DNA from: Candidatus Nanoarchaeia archaeon
GTDB taxonomy: Archaea; Nanobdellota; Nanobdellia; SCGC-AAA011-G17; JAUYJU01
Direction: 5' to 3'
Assembly (NCBI GenBank): GCA_030700155.1
Contig: JAUYJU010000017.1
Coordinates: 1 to 52,620, forward strand
DNA: 52,620 bases
The position numbers and the translations under genes were made by a program. The notes below the pieces were generated by a model. That model made no database searches and was not told the DNA's origin. It saw only the letters and a list, made by a program, of their open reading frames with translations. Of the stretch, positions 18,699 through 28,891 are shown piece after piece; within the stretch, counting starts at the first letter, position 1; every line of letters starts with the position of its first letter.

Positions 18699-20206
18699 TT
18701 TTTTCTCCTTAAATCAGCAATATAAGTTAAAATAAAGAAACCAACAAGGATTCCAGTCAAAATATAAACACTGGTTAATTGCGCTTCTAAACTTGAATTA
18801 AATAATGTTATTTTTCTTATTATACCCTCACTTATAACAAAAGGATTATACAACCCAACTTTAACCATAAATGCAGGCAAGGATTCTAAAGGTAAAATAG
18901 TATTTGACATGAACAACATCAAACTTCCAGTTGACAGTGAAGCTAAAGCTCCAGTTTCCTCAGATTTGAATATTTGTCCTATAAACATTCCAACAAAGAT
19001 ATACATCGTTGCAATTATTCCTAATGCCCCAAGTAAATTAGGAACTACATCTAACAAAGTCTTACCAAAGAAATAATAACTTACACCTAAAACTACAACC
19101 ATCTGTAATGAAATTATCAAAAAGTTAGTTATAAAATTTCCAAGTACAAACCAAATATTATGTGTAGGGGTTAAAAAGTTCCTGAAGTTAGCAGAAGCAC
19201 TCTTCTCCCTTATCATAACAGTTGAGCTTAATAATAAACCAGTAAACATTACCAGCATAGCAAGTAAAGTGGGAAATAAAAAGTTAAGATTACTTTTTTC
19301 AGTAACGATTGGTTTGATCTGGGTTTCAATAGGATTAGCAATTGTGTCAGCATCTTTCACATCCAAAGAATTAATATTTTTCTGGATTAAGTCTAAAGAA
19401 CTTCCTAAAGAACCAACAAGCAATCCATTCTGCGAAATTATACTTCTTGCTGAGGTTAATTCTCTATTTGCAGTATCTCTTGCAATTCTTACCTGTTCTA
19501 AAATATCTCCAAACTCTCTAACTTGTTGTTTTATTGCTCCATAAGTCTTATCAAAATTTGCAGTATCATTTCCAAATTTAGCCTCAAGATCCGACCACGG
19601 AATATCATCAAAATCTCTGTTCATATCAACAGCTTCTAAAGTAGCTATGCTCTTAACAACAGAACTCTCTGCCCCCCTTAAAGAACTAGAAACTGATGTA
19701 ATTAAAGTTTTCTTGTCATTTATTTCTAAATTTGTTTCACTTAATTTTCCTAAAACCCCTTCAGCAAGTTGTTTGCTTATTTCATTTGATTTTCCTTCAA
19801 TTTCATTAGTAATTGTTTCTTTTACAGTATAAACTAAATTAACTCTGCTTGGATCAACATGGAAGATTATATCATTACTTGATTGAACATTCAAATTAGT
19901 TGGAAATACTATACACATATGTCCTGTTCCTAATTTTACACTTTCTATACAATCTTCTTGCGAATCTAACTTATTAACTGCAAATTTAGTTTCTTTTATT
20001 CCGTTTATTAGATCTTCAGTTAGGGCACTATATTTTTCAGAATAGGTACTAATTTTTATCCCACTTACATTAGCAGTATTAAAAGCAACTCCAACAAGCA
20101 AAACAAGCAATAAAGGTCCAAATACAACTATCAAAGATGAGCTTTTAGACCTCATAAGTAATCTAAAATTCTTTTTCACTATTCCAGCTAATTTTTTCAT
20201 ACTCAT
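18695..20206 (-). CDS. ABC-2 type transporter permease
   Basis: 503 aa; N-terminal TM, large soluble loop, C-terminal ABC-2 TM cluster; coupled to the ATPase gene. Confidence 0.88.
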   Translation of the reverse strand: MSMKKLAGIVKKNFRLLMRSKSSSLIVVFGPLLLVLLVGVAFNTANVSGIKISTYSEKYSALTEDLINGIKETKFAVNKLDSQEDCIESVKLGTGHMCIVFPTNLNVQSSNDIIFHVDPSRVNLVYTVKETITNEIEGKSNEISKQLAEGVLGKLSETNLEINDKKTLITSVSSSLRGAESSVVKSIATLEAVDMNRDFDDIPWSDLEAKFGNDTANFDKTYGAIKQQVREFGDILEQVRIARDTANRELTSARSIISQNGLLVGSLGSSLDLIQKNINSLDVKDADTIANPIETQIKPIVTEKSNLNFLFPTLLAMLVMFTGLLLSSTVMIREKSASANFRNFLTPTHNIWFVLGNFITNFLIISLQMVVVLGVSYYFFGKTLLDVVPNLLGALGIIATMYIFVGMFIGQIFKSEETGALASLSTGSLMLFMSNTILPLESLPAFMVKVGLYNPFVISEGIIRKITLFNSSLEAQLTSVYILTGILVGFFILTYIADLRRKN

Positions 20207-21129
20207 TTTTTCTTTGTTAAAACTTCAAATACTTCTTCTAAGCTTGGTCTTTTGACATCAGCATAGATTACTTTTTCTTTTTTCTTTTTAGCCCAGCCCA
20301 ATAATAATTTTAATAATACTTCAGCATTCTTGGCTCTTAATATCAAAACTCCATTTTCAATTTTTACTGATTTTGCGTGGCTCTTCATATATTTCTCAAC
20401 AGCATCATATCTCTGGGATTCAGTAACAAAGTGTATTTCATCTCCTTCTCCAAAAATATCCCTTAACTGTTCTATAGTTCCAAATCTAACAACTTTGCCT
20501 TCATGCAATACAGCAATATAATCACAAAGATCTTCAACCTCAGATAATAAATGAGAAGTTATTATGATTGTAGTTCCAACAGAGTTCAAGTCTCTTATTA
20601 ATTTTAGAACTTTTCTTCTTAATGGAGGATCCAAATCTTCTGTAGGTTCATCCATCATCAATACTTTAGGGTAGTTTATCAAAGCACAAGCCAAATCAAA
20701 TCTTCTTTGCATTCCATCTGATAAATTTTCAGCTATTACGTACCTTGCATTATCCAATTCAAGTAAAGGTAGTACTTTATCTATATTTTTCTTAATAACT
20801 TCGCTCTTCATATTATATAATGAACCAAAATATTCTAAATTTTCCTGAATACTAAGCTTAGTATAGAAAGAATTTTCTTGTGTTGCAAACCCTATATTCT
20901 TTTTTACTAAATAAAGGTTATGATTAACATTTGCACCTTCATAAAAAACATTTCCTTTGTCGGGTTTGTAATAACCAGTAATTAATTTCAGTAAAGTTGT
21001 CTTTCCAGAACCACTTGCACCTATAATTCCAACTATTTTTCCTTTGGGGATAGCTAAATCTAGCTTCTCAATAACGCTTTTGTTACCAAAAGACTTTGAC
21101 ACCCCTTTTATTTCTATGACGTCAGCCAC
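20203..21129 (-). CDS. ABC transporter ATP-binding protein
   Basis: Walker A GASGSGKTT, Walker B VLMMDEPTEDLDP, signature LSDGMQRR. Confidence 0.95.
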   Translation of the reverse strand: MADVIEIKGVSKSFGNKSVIEKLDLAIPKGKIVGIIGASGSGKTTLLKLITGYYKPDKGNVFYEGANVNHNLYLVKKNIGFATQENSFYTKLSIQENLEYFGSLYNMKSEVIKKNIDKVLPLLELDNARYVIAENLSDGMQRRFDLACALINYPKVLMMDEPTEDLDPPLRRKVLKLIRDLNSVGTTIIITSHLLSEVEDLCDYIAVLHEGKVVRFGTIEQLRDIFGEGDEIHFVTESQRYDAVEKYMKSHAKSVKIENGVLILRAKNAEVLLKLLLGWAKKKKEKVIYADVKRPSLEEVFEVLTKKK

Positions 21130-21222
21130 TAACTATTTGAGACTTTGTTAGTTTTTATATCTTTCGCGTATATTCAATATATAGTAAAACATTTAAAGGG
21201 TTAATTTACAATCAAAAGTTAA

Positions 21223-21366
21223 ATGGAAGATGAATACGACATATATGAAGAAGAAACATTAACCGCGCTTGAGGATGATGACGATATCAACGCAACTGAT
21301 AGTGCTATAATGCGTGGTGTTAGGGAAGCAGAAAAAACAGAGGAAGAAGAAGAGGAAGAATCTTAA
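21223..21366 (+). CDS. highly acidic 47-aa protein
   Basis: MEDEYDIYEEETLTALEDDDDINATDSAIMRGVREAEKTEEEEEEES*; below the ORF-track cutoff; TATA-like sequence upstream. Confidence 0.6.
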   Translation: MEDEYDIYEEETLTALEDDDDINATDSAIMRGVREAEKTEEEEEEES

Positions 21367-21370
21367 TTTA

Positions 21371-21709
21371 TTACTGTAAACTTTCCTTCATAGAAAAAAT
21401 TCCTAACAATATGCAGATTGCAATTAGAGGCATTAATCCAATTTCAACTGCTTGTAATGCTAAAGGCACATATGGTTGTATAGTTGCTATGTACAATGCA
21501 GAATTTCTTGGATAAGCAACAAATGCAAAATTCAGTGTGTATATAATTGCGCTAACAAATGTTAGGAAAACACCAAACAACACCGCATTAATCCCAGGCT
21601 CAAATTCTTTTTTTTCAAATCTTCTATTCTTTATAAACATAATAAAAGTAATTAATAAAAATATAACTGATGCTGCACTGCTCCAAAATAAAAATAATTC
21701 CTGTATCAT
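21371..21709 (-). CDS. small membrane protein
   Basis: 112 aa, several TM segments; overlaps the upstream coiled-coil gene. Confidence 0.7.
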   Translation of the reverse strand: MIQELFLFWSSAASVIFLLITFIMFIKNRRFEKKEFEPGINAVLFGVFLTFVSAIIYTLNFAFVAYPRNSALYIATIQPYVPLALQAVEIGLMPLIAICILLGIFSMKESLQ

Positions 21710-23145
21710 CTTCTACCACTCCTTAAAGTTTTTTGAAGAATCTTAATTTTATCATTCAGATTGTTTATCTGACTATCTTTTTTATTAATTTGATTCATAA
21801 GTATTCTTATTTCCTGTTCATAATCTTCAATATCCATATGTTTCAAATTTAATTTATCTGATTTTTTCTTTATTTCTCTGATTTCGCTTGAGACGTGCGC
21901 TTTTTCATTTTCAACTTCTTTCTTTTCAGATCTTAAATTTGCTTCTAAAACTCTTACTTCTTCTTGTTTCTGTCTCAAAACTTCTTCTTGTCTATCAAGT
22001 TTAGCACTTAGTTTTTCCAATTGATCCTTTTCATATTCAACACTTTCATGTAGATCAATATAATTTTTCTTGTTTTTCTTAGCTTCTTTTAATTCTTCTT
22101 TGATTTGAGTTTTTTCTTCTTCCAATTTATCTCTATCATCCAAAATTCTTCTCTCCATCTCATTTAATTGTTCTATTCTTCTTTCAGCAGATCTTGTGCT
22201 ATCCATAACTTCTCTCTTTAAAGCCTCTATTTCGTTTCTTTCAGTATTTATTGATGCTTTTTCGTTATCTAATTGGGACTCCTGTTCTCTTAATCTTTGA
22301 ACTTTTTGATCATATTTTTCTTTAACTTGGGAAAATTTTTCTTCCATTAATTGCTCTCTTTGATTATACTTAATCTTATTCTTATCAACAGCTTTTTCAG
22401 CTGCATCTAAAAGTTCTTTCTCATATTCAGTAATCTCTTTGTTTGCATTTCTTAACTTTAAAGTCAACTTTTCTTTTAAATCCTCAACTTTAGTCTCTCT
22501 CTTATGCAAACTTCCTAATTGATTATTCAAATCTCCTTCTCTTTCTAGATATTCTTCTTTTTTCTTTAATAACTCAGCTTCTAATTTCCTTATATTACCT
22601 AATTTTTCATTCAATTTCTTTTGTTCTTCAGCTAATTTTTTCTTAGTTGGATCTAAAGATTTAAATTTAGCTTCAATAACTTTCTCTCTATTCTGGAAAT
22701 TCTTTTCTTTCTTAAGAACGTCAGCTTTCTCTTTCATGAATTTATTTTTCTCAGCTTCTAATTTCTTTAGTTCTGGCTTTATTATTTCTCTTGCAAATTC
22801 CAATCTTATTGGATGTTGAGGTTTTTTAGGTTCAGCTAATTGTTTTAAGTCTGCTTTTCTGCCGGTTTTATTTTCTTTAAATTCCCTTATAGAAGTCACA
22901 ACTAATCCTAAAGAAGTTAATAAGAAAAATCCTTGTGAAATTAAGTTTCTAGCTAGTTCAGGAATAAAATGAACTATTTTTATTAAGAAAACAATCGAAA
23001 TCATGAATAAGACTGTAATTGATTGTAAATATTTGCTATCCTCAAACAAACCTTGATTCTTAGAGTTATTCCAAAGTGCAGCTGCAATAAGTATAATAAT
23101 TGCAGATATGTAACCATGTATTGCTGTGAAGGTTTCTAACACCAT
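21706..23145 (-). CDS. membrane protein with a long coiled coil
   Basis: 479 aa; N-terminal TM helices followed by about 350 aa of charged heptads. Confidence 0.8.
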   Translation of the reverse strand: MVLETFTAIHGYISAIIILIAAALWNNSKNQGLFEDSKYLQSITVLFMISIVFLIKIVHFIPELARNLISQGFFLLTSLGLVVTSIREFKENKTGRKADLKQLAEPKKPQHPIRLEFAREIIKPELKKLEAEKNKFMKEKADVLKKEKNFQNREKVIEAKFKSLDPTKKKLAEEQKKLNEKLGNIRKLEAELLKKKEEYLEREGDLNNQLGSLHKRETKVEDLKEKLTLKLRNANKEITEYEKELLDAAEKAVDKNKIKYNQREQLMEEKFSQVKEKYDQKVQRLREQESQLDNEKASINTERNEIEALKREVMDSTRSAERRIEQLNEMERRILDDRDKLEEEKTQIKEELKEAKKNKKNYIDLHESVEYEKDQLEKLSAKLDRQEEVLRQKQEEVRVLEANLRSEKKEVENEKAHVSSEIREIKKKSDKLNLKHMDIEDYEQEIRILMNQINKKDSQINNLNDKIKILQKTLRSGRR

Positions 23146-23239
23146 TTTATTACCACTTAAGTATGGTTACTAATTACAAATCAGCTTATAAACATTTATA
23201 TGCTAAAGTATATACTGCAGAATATAAGTAGTAATAATA

Positions 23240-24886
23240 TTATTCTTTATTATCATCAGGTTTCTTCTTAATTTTATTAAGTTTAGATTTCTTTCCTAAT
23301 AAGTTATCAATAAAATTCTTAAAATGAGATTCTTTATTTACCTTTGGTTCAATTTGAGGGGATATAAAGGGGGTTATAGAAGGAATAATTTGTTCTTCTA
23401 AAGTAGGTATGTTATCAAGAATATTCTTTTTTAATATCTCTATACTTCCTTTTAAAACATCAGGCATATGATAGTTTTCGGATAGACTATAAAATTTATT
23501 CACTATCTTAGTTTCTTTTTCAATCATTTCTTTCAATTTAATATAGGGCACAGTATATGTTTGCATAGCAGAACCAATTTTTATCAAATTTACAGGTCTA
23601 TCTGTCCTATATTCTCCAGTCAAAATAGATGGAACAAGAACATCTAAATTTTTATTTTTAGTAAATCTAGATCTTAATCTACTCTCCAAATTTCTTTGTA
23701 TAAAGTCAATAGTTCCTGCATCAACACTTTGTAATATGGGTTTTAAAGTATGTTCTAATTGAGCAATAGTCTCAGTAAAATCAAAATCTCTAGCTAAAAT
23801 AGCATCAGTATAATGCTTTAATTTCAAAACAGTTTTAGGATTAGCTCCTCCACTTACGAAATAATCAAAAGTATATTTAACATCCTCATCACTATCTAAA
23901 TAACCAGAAAGATCTAAATCTAAACAAGTAAACAAAACTCTGGTAGCCTCTCTTAACACACTGGAAGTTGGTTCTTTACTTCTATCTCTAAAACTAGCTT
24001 TCAATTGTCTTTTATTTTGTTTAACTTTAAAACCTAAATGTTCAAAACATCTAGCAACATATTCTCTTCTTCTACCTGAATTTGAAAAAGCAGTCTCATT
24101 ATAATTAACTTCAACAAAACTATCTATATCACTTAACAAAGATGTAATATCAGTAGAGTGGCACCCTAGTTTAAGATGGGCATTAACAAATTCTCTATCT
24201 ACAACAGCATTTATAGTTTCACGGCTTGGGAATTTTTTATGTTCAAAAGATTCATAACTTTTAATCATCTCCTCTAAAGGAACGCAAGAAATCTGCTTCC
24301 TGCTCACAGAACGAGCATTGCTTGTCAAACCATCACCAAGATTTTTTAAATTAAAATTTAAATGACCAAACTTATAAGTTTGAGCATCAGCATCAACTTC
24401 AGCAGGACAAAACATTTCATCTAATCCTTTTTGATGCACATATCTAATCAAATCATGTAAAGTTGCTACATTCTCTAAAACAAATCCTGGATTTGCTGAA
24501 TCAGCTATTGCTCTTGATAGGTTTTCAACACCATCAAAAACTTTTCTAGAAGCAGCATCCATAACACTTGAATTATCATATCCAAACTTTCTTGCATATT
24601 GCATTCCTACAATTACTCCAGCATTTTTTCTTTCCAAATCCTCTAATTTTAAGGTATATCTAGCAACCTCTTGGTCACTAAGACTAGCAAGTTCTTTGTA
24701 AGCACCAATCATGCCACTTACTGCCTCAGTAACATCATAGAAAGAACTTTCAGCATTAAAATTTTTATTTTCTTCAAGCCCTAAACGAATACTAGCCAAG
24801 CTATTCATAGCTTTAAAATTATAAGCTAACAAACCTTTGAAGGTTTCAAACCTCTCTTTCAACTTTTCGTGTGACATTTCTTCCAT
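23240..24886 (-). CDS. hypothetical protein
   Basis: 548 aa uninterrupted ORF, no recognised motif. Confidence 0.75.
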   Translation of the reverse strand: MEEMSHEKLKERFETFKGLLAYNFKAMNSLASIRLGLEENKNFNAESSFYDVTEAVSGMIGAYKELASLSDQEVARYTLKLEDLERKNAGVIVGMQYARKFGYDNSSVMDAASRKVFDGVENLSRAIADSANPGFVLENVATLHDLIRYVHQKGLDEMFCPAEVDADAQTYKFGHLNFNLKNLGDGLTSNARSVSRKQISCVPLEEMIKSYESFEHKKFPSRETINAVVDREFVNAHLKLGCHSTDITSLLSDIDSFVEVNYNETAFSNSGRRREYVARCFEHLGFKVKQNKRQLKASFRDRSKEPTSSVLREATRVLFTCLDLDLSGYLDSDEDVKYTFDYFVSGGANPKTVLKLKHYTDAILARDFDFTETIAQLEHTLKPILQSVDAGTIDFIQRNLESRLRSRFTKNKNLDVLVPSILTGEYRTDRPVNLIKIGSAMQTYTVPYIKLKEMIEKETKIVNKFYSLSENYHMPDVLKGSIEILKKNILDNIPTLEEQIIPSITPFISPQIEPKVNKESHFKNFIDNLLGKKSKLNKIKKKPDDNKE

Positions 24887-24995
24887 TACCCCTTATTATG
24901 CAAAACAGATTATATTGCTTTCTGTTCGCAATATCTTAGTTACTTCATAGTAGTAAATACTATATAAAGTTATCTAAAACCATAATCTTTATATA

Positions 24996-25039
24996 GACAT
25001 TATCCCAACAATATTTTAACAATATCCTAACAATGTCAA
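24996..25039 (+). promoter_or_regulatory. 11-bp-period iteron array (4 units, first degenerate) overlapping the start codon of the RHH gene
   Basis: gacattatccc / aacaatatttt / aacaatatcct / aacaatgtcaa at 24996, 25007, 25018, 25029. Confidence 0.6.
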
Positions 25040-25296
25040 GCACAACAATAAGCTTCACTGTACCTAAAGAAATCAAGCTTAAGTTAGACGCTGTAACTCA
25101 TATAGGCTATTATGATTCGGTATCAGAGTTCTTAAGAGATGCAATCAGAACAATCTTACAAGATAGGAAAGATTTAAGAATAGCCATAGCCTATGAGCTA
25201 TTTACTAAGAAACAGATTTCCTGGGGAAAAGCTGCAGAAATCATCGGCAGTTCAATCGAGGAAACAAAAGAGTTATTCGAGCAAAGAAAGATATGA
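25033..25296 (+). CDS. ribbon-helix-helix (CopG-like) DNA-binding protein with UPF0175-like C-terminus
   Basis: SSTTISFTVPKEIKLKLDAVTHIGYYDSVSEFLRDAIRTIL (RHH) + AIAYELFTKKQISWGKAAEIIGSSIEETKELF. Confidence 0.8.
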   Translation: MSSTTISFTVPKEIKLKLDAVTHIGYYDSVSEFLRDAIRTILQDRKDLRIAIAYELFTKKQISWGKAAEIIGSSIEETKELFEQRKI

Positions 25297-25315
25297 TAAA
25301 AAGAGGTAAAAAAAG

Positions 25316-25837
25316 GTGATTCCTAAACAAGATCTACCAGAATTCTATAATATAGTAATTGATTCAGATAAACATGAATATTTACAAGCTTACTCAGTTC
25401 TTGAAAATTTCACAGCACAACCAGGGATAATAATCAGTCTAAGAAGACCAGCAAAAAATATCCGAGATCAAATACAAAGATTAGGTTTTGAAATACATGA
25501 AGAAACTCATTTTATAGATGGAATATCAAAACATATAGATAATGACTTATCTTTAAGTAACACAATTTATCTTAACTCACCAAAAGACCTTAAATCAATA
25601 GCAGACGCAATTAAAAAACTAGCAGACAGAATGCCGTTATCAGAGAAATTCTTGATATTTGATTCTCCTCAAATAGCCTTAAATGGAGCAGACGCAAAAA
25701 CTTCTTTGCATTTTCTAAATCACATAACCAATCAATTAAGAGATTATAATTTTAGAGGAATTTTCATGACGCATGATGTAAAAGCCTCAATGAAAAGTAA
25801 GTTAGGACATTTTGCAGATGCATTCATTAAATTATGA
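25316..25837 (+). CDS. degenerate RecA/KaiC-like protein lacking Walker A
   Basis: Walker B-like EKFLIFDSPQIAL, YNFRGIFMTHD; no GxxxxGK[ST]; GTG start; about 20 nt after the RHH gene. Confidence 0.55.
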   Translation: MIPKQDLPEFYNIVIDSDKHEYLQAYSVLENFTAQPGIIISLRRPAKNIRDQIQRLGFEIHEETHFIDGISKHIDNDLSLSNTIYLNSPKDLKSIADAIKKLADRMPLSEKFLIFDSPQIALNGADAKTSLHFLNHITNQLRDYNFRGIFMTHDVKASMKSKLGHFADAFIKL

Positions 25838-26212
25838 TTTTGATTTTTTCTCTTGTCGTTCTATAATTTCAATAAATTTCTCAAGAAAACTTTCACATGC
25901 AACCTTATAATATTTGACAGCTTTTCTATTCATTGGCCAATTTTTATTTAACAGATTAAGGTAGTCTCCAATATCAGTAATTCCATACTCTTTAAATAAA
26001 GGAATAGGTGATTCATTAGGATCATCACAAGAAACAATAGTATGGTACAAAAAAGCTGCAATCTTATCAATTCCAGGGTATCTACTAAGAAAAGGTTCAT
26101 CCTTCAATAAACTATATTCCTCAGTTACATATCGGTGTGCATGAAATAAGTCCATATCCCAGATATAAGATATACACTTTAAAAACCTTGCCACCTTGCC
26201 AACCGCACACAT
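25832..26212 (-). CDS. hypothetical protein
   Basis: 126 aa ORF (probably starts internally at MDLFHAHRY). Confidence 0.6.
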   Translation of the reverse strand: MCAVGKVARFLKCISYIWDMDLFHAHRYVTEEYSLLKDEPFLSRYPGIDKIAAFLYHTIVSCDDPNESPIPLFKEYGITDIGDYLNLLNKNWPMNRKAVKYYKVACESFLEKFIEIIERQEKKSKS

Positions 26213-26245
26213 AAGCCTTATAAATGATTATTCCAAGATTACCTT

Positions 26246-28834
26246 ATGGAATATCTAACTAAACCCTATTTAGAAGAAGAACTAAAAGAAATACTCCATC
26301 CTTTTGTAAAAGAATGGTTTTTCAATACTTACAAATCTTTTTCAAAGACGCAATTATATGGAGTTATGGAAGTTCATCTAAAAAATAATATCTTAATAAG
26401 TGCAGCAACAGGAGGAACAAAAACATTAACCGCATTCTTATCCATTATTAACGAACTAGTTACTCTGGCAGATCAAGGCAAACTAAAAAATCAAGTTTAT
26501 TCTATATATATTTCTCCTCTTAAGGCATTATCAAACGATATTTCAGTTAATTTAGAAAGACCTTTAAAAGAAATTAAAGAAATTGCAAAAAAACATGGCA
26601 AAGAACTAGATATTAGAGTTGGATTAAGAACAGGTGACACAACACCAACAGAAAAACAAAAGATGCTTAAAAAACCACCTCATATTTTAGTAACAACACC
26701 AGAAAGCTTGGCTTTAATGCTGGCTTCTTTTAAATTTGTAGAATTACTAAAAGATGTAAACTGGTTAATTATAGATGAAATTCATTCGTTAGCAGAAAAC
26801 AAGCGTGGAGTACACTTATCTCTCTCAATGGAAAGATTGCAAAACTTATCACCTTATTTAGCAAGAGTTGGTTTATCAGCAACAGTTGCTCCAATAGAAG
26901 AAGTAGCAAAATTCTTAGTGGGTGAAAGAGAATGTAAGATTGCTCAAGTAGATTTAGTAAAGAAATTTGATTTAAAAGTTATAAGTCCTGTAGAAGACTT
27001 GATGAACATCACAGAAGAAAAACTACAGCACGAGTTATATTCCTTAATAGACAAACTAATTCAAGAGCATAAAACAACTTTAATATTCACAAACACAAGA
27101 GCAGGAACAGAAAGAGTTGTGCATCATCTAAAAGAAAAATTCCCTAAAAACTACACAGAAAATATAGGTGCTCACCACGGTTCTCTATCTAAAAAACATA
27201 GGTTAGAAATTGAAAATAATCTAAGGGCAGGTAAATTAAAAGCAGTTGTCTGCTCAACTTCATTAGAACTGGGTATAGATATTGGTTATATTGATCTAGT
27301 AATGTGTCTTGGTTCTCCAAAATCAGTAGCAAGATTTTTGCAACGCGCGGGCAGGTCAGGACACAGCTTACATGAAACAGTAAAAGGAAAACTCATAGTT
27401 TTGGATAGAGACGATTTAATCGAATGCTCAGTATTATTAAAAAATGCAATAGAAAAAAAGATAGATAAAATACATATTCCAACTAACTGTTTAGACGTTC
27501 TAGCTCAGCAGATTCATGGCATGGCTGTTTCAGACATGTGGAAAGAAGAAGACATGTTCAATCTAATTAAAAAAAGTTATTGTTACAAATATCTTAAAAA
27601 AGAAGACTTCATAGAAGTAGTCCACTATCTTGCAGGACATTTTGCTTCATTAGAAGAGAGATATATTTACGCTAAAATTTGGTATGATGAAGAAAATCAC
27701 ACTATTGGGAAGAAAGGTCGCCTAAGTCGTGTTATTCACATGACAAATATAGGGACAATTCCAGATGAAACTTCTGTAAAAGTAAAAATAGGAGAAGTAG
27801 TAATTGGAACCATAGACGAAGCTTTCTTAGAAAAATTAAAACCAAGAGATATTTTTGTGCTTGGGGGTTCAACATATGAATTTAGATTTGCTAGAGGTAT
27901 GACAGCTCAAGTTATACCTGCAATAGGAAAAAAACCCACAGTACCTTCTTGGTATTCAGAAATGTTACCTTTATCTTTTGATTTGGCAAAAGAGATAGGG
28001 AGATTCAGAAGACTAATAGAAGATCATTTCGTCAACAAAGCAACTAAAAAAGATATATTAAAATTTATCAACAATCATCTTTATGTTGAAGATAAAGCAG
28101 CAAATGCAATCTATGAATATATGAGAGAACAATATCTTTACGCAATGATGCCAACAGATAAAAGATTACTTGTAGAATATTACAAGGATGAAAATGAAAA
28201 CAAAAATTACGTTGTATTCCATTCTCTGTATGGAAGAAGAGTTAATGACGTCTTGTCAAGAGCAGTAGGTTTTGCTATTTCTAAACTTCAAAAAAGAGAT
28301 GTAGAAATAGGAATAAGTGATAATGGTTTTTATATTGCCTCTCCTAACACTATACAAGCCACTAGAGCCTTATCTTTGATTAAACCTGAAGAGTTAAGGC
28401 AAATTATGGATAAGGCAATAGATAAAACAGAAGTTCTAAAAAGAAGATTCAGACATTGCGCTACTCGTTCACTAATGATTTTAAGGCAATATAAAGGGAA
28501 CACAAAAAGAGTGGGTAGACAGCAAGTTAGCTCAATGATTTTATTAAAAGCAGTTAGAAAACTTTCAGAAAACTTCTGTATATTAAAAGAAGCAAGGCGT
28601 GAAGTTCTTGAAGATTTGATGGACATAGAAAATGCAACTAAAATAATTCAAGAGATTAAAGATGGAAAATTAAAAGTAGAACAGATAAATACAACTTTAC
28701 CAACGCCTTTTGCATTTAATTTAGTATTACAAGGTTACACAGATATAATGAAGATGGAAGAAAGAATAGAATTTCTTAAAAGAATGCACAACATGGTTTT
28801 AGCAAAGATAGGAAAAGAACATAAAATAAAATGA
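26246..28834 (+). CDS. Lhr-like DEAD/DEAH-box superfamily 2 helicase
   Basis: IIDEIHSLAENKRGVHLSLSMERL, GLSATV, TTLIFTNTRAGTERVVHHL, ICSTSLELGIDIG-type region, LQRAGRSGHS; Walker A is SAATGGTKT. Confidence 0.92.
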   Translation: MEYLTKPYLEEELKEILHPFVKEWFFNTYKSFSKTQLYGVMEVHLKNNILISAATGGTKTLTAFLSIINELVTLADQGKLKNQVYSIYISPLKALSNDISVNLERPLKEIKEIAKKHGKELDIRVGLRTGDTTPTEKQKMLKKPPHILVTTPESLALMLASFKFVELLKDVNWLIIDEIHSLAENKRGVHLSLSMERLQNLSPYLARVGLSATVAPIEEVAKFLVGERECKIAQVDLVKKFDLKVISPVEDLMNITEEKLQHELYSLIDKLIQEHKTTLIFTNTRAGTERVVHHLKEKFPKNYTENIGAHHGSLSKKHRLEIENNLRAGKLKAVVCSTSLELGIDIGYIDLVMCLGSPKSVARFLQRAGRSGHSLHETVKGKLIVLDRDDLIECSVLLKNAIEKKIDKIHIPTNCLDVLAQQIHGMAVSDMWKEEDMFNLIKKSYCYKYLKKEDFIEVVHYLAGHFASLEERYIYAKIWYDEENHTIGKKGRLSRVIHMTNIGTIPDETSVKVKIGEVVIGTIDEAFLEKLKPRDIFVLGGSTYEFRFARGMTAQVIPAIGKKPTVPSWYSEMLPLSFDLAKEIGRFRRLIEDHFVNKATKKDILKFINNHLYVEDKAANAIYEYMREQYLYAMMPTDKRLLVEYYKDENENKNYVVFHSLYGRRVNDVLSRAVGFAISKLQKRDVEIGISDNGFYIASPNTIQATRALSLIKPEELRQIMDKAIDKTEVLKRRFRHCATRSLMILRQYKGNTKRVGRQQVSSMILLKAVRKLSENFCILKEARREVLEDLMDIENATKIIQEIKDGKLKVEQINTTLPTPFAFNLVLQGYTDIMKMEERIEFLKRMHNMVLAKIGKEHKIK

Positions 28835-28891
28835 AGAATTTTACTAGGTTGCAGCCAAAGATATATAAACAATGAAAACAATAATAAGAAA

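Noticed and set aside
20203-21129. ABC ATPase signature LSDGM instead of LSGGQ as an unusual feature
   Set aside because: Variation at these positions is common in ABC-2 exporter ATPases; not notable alone.
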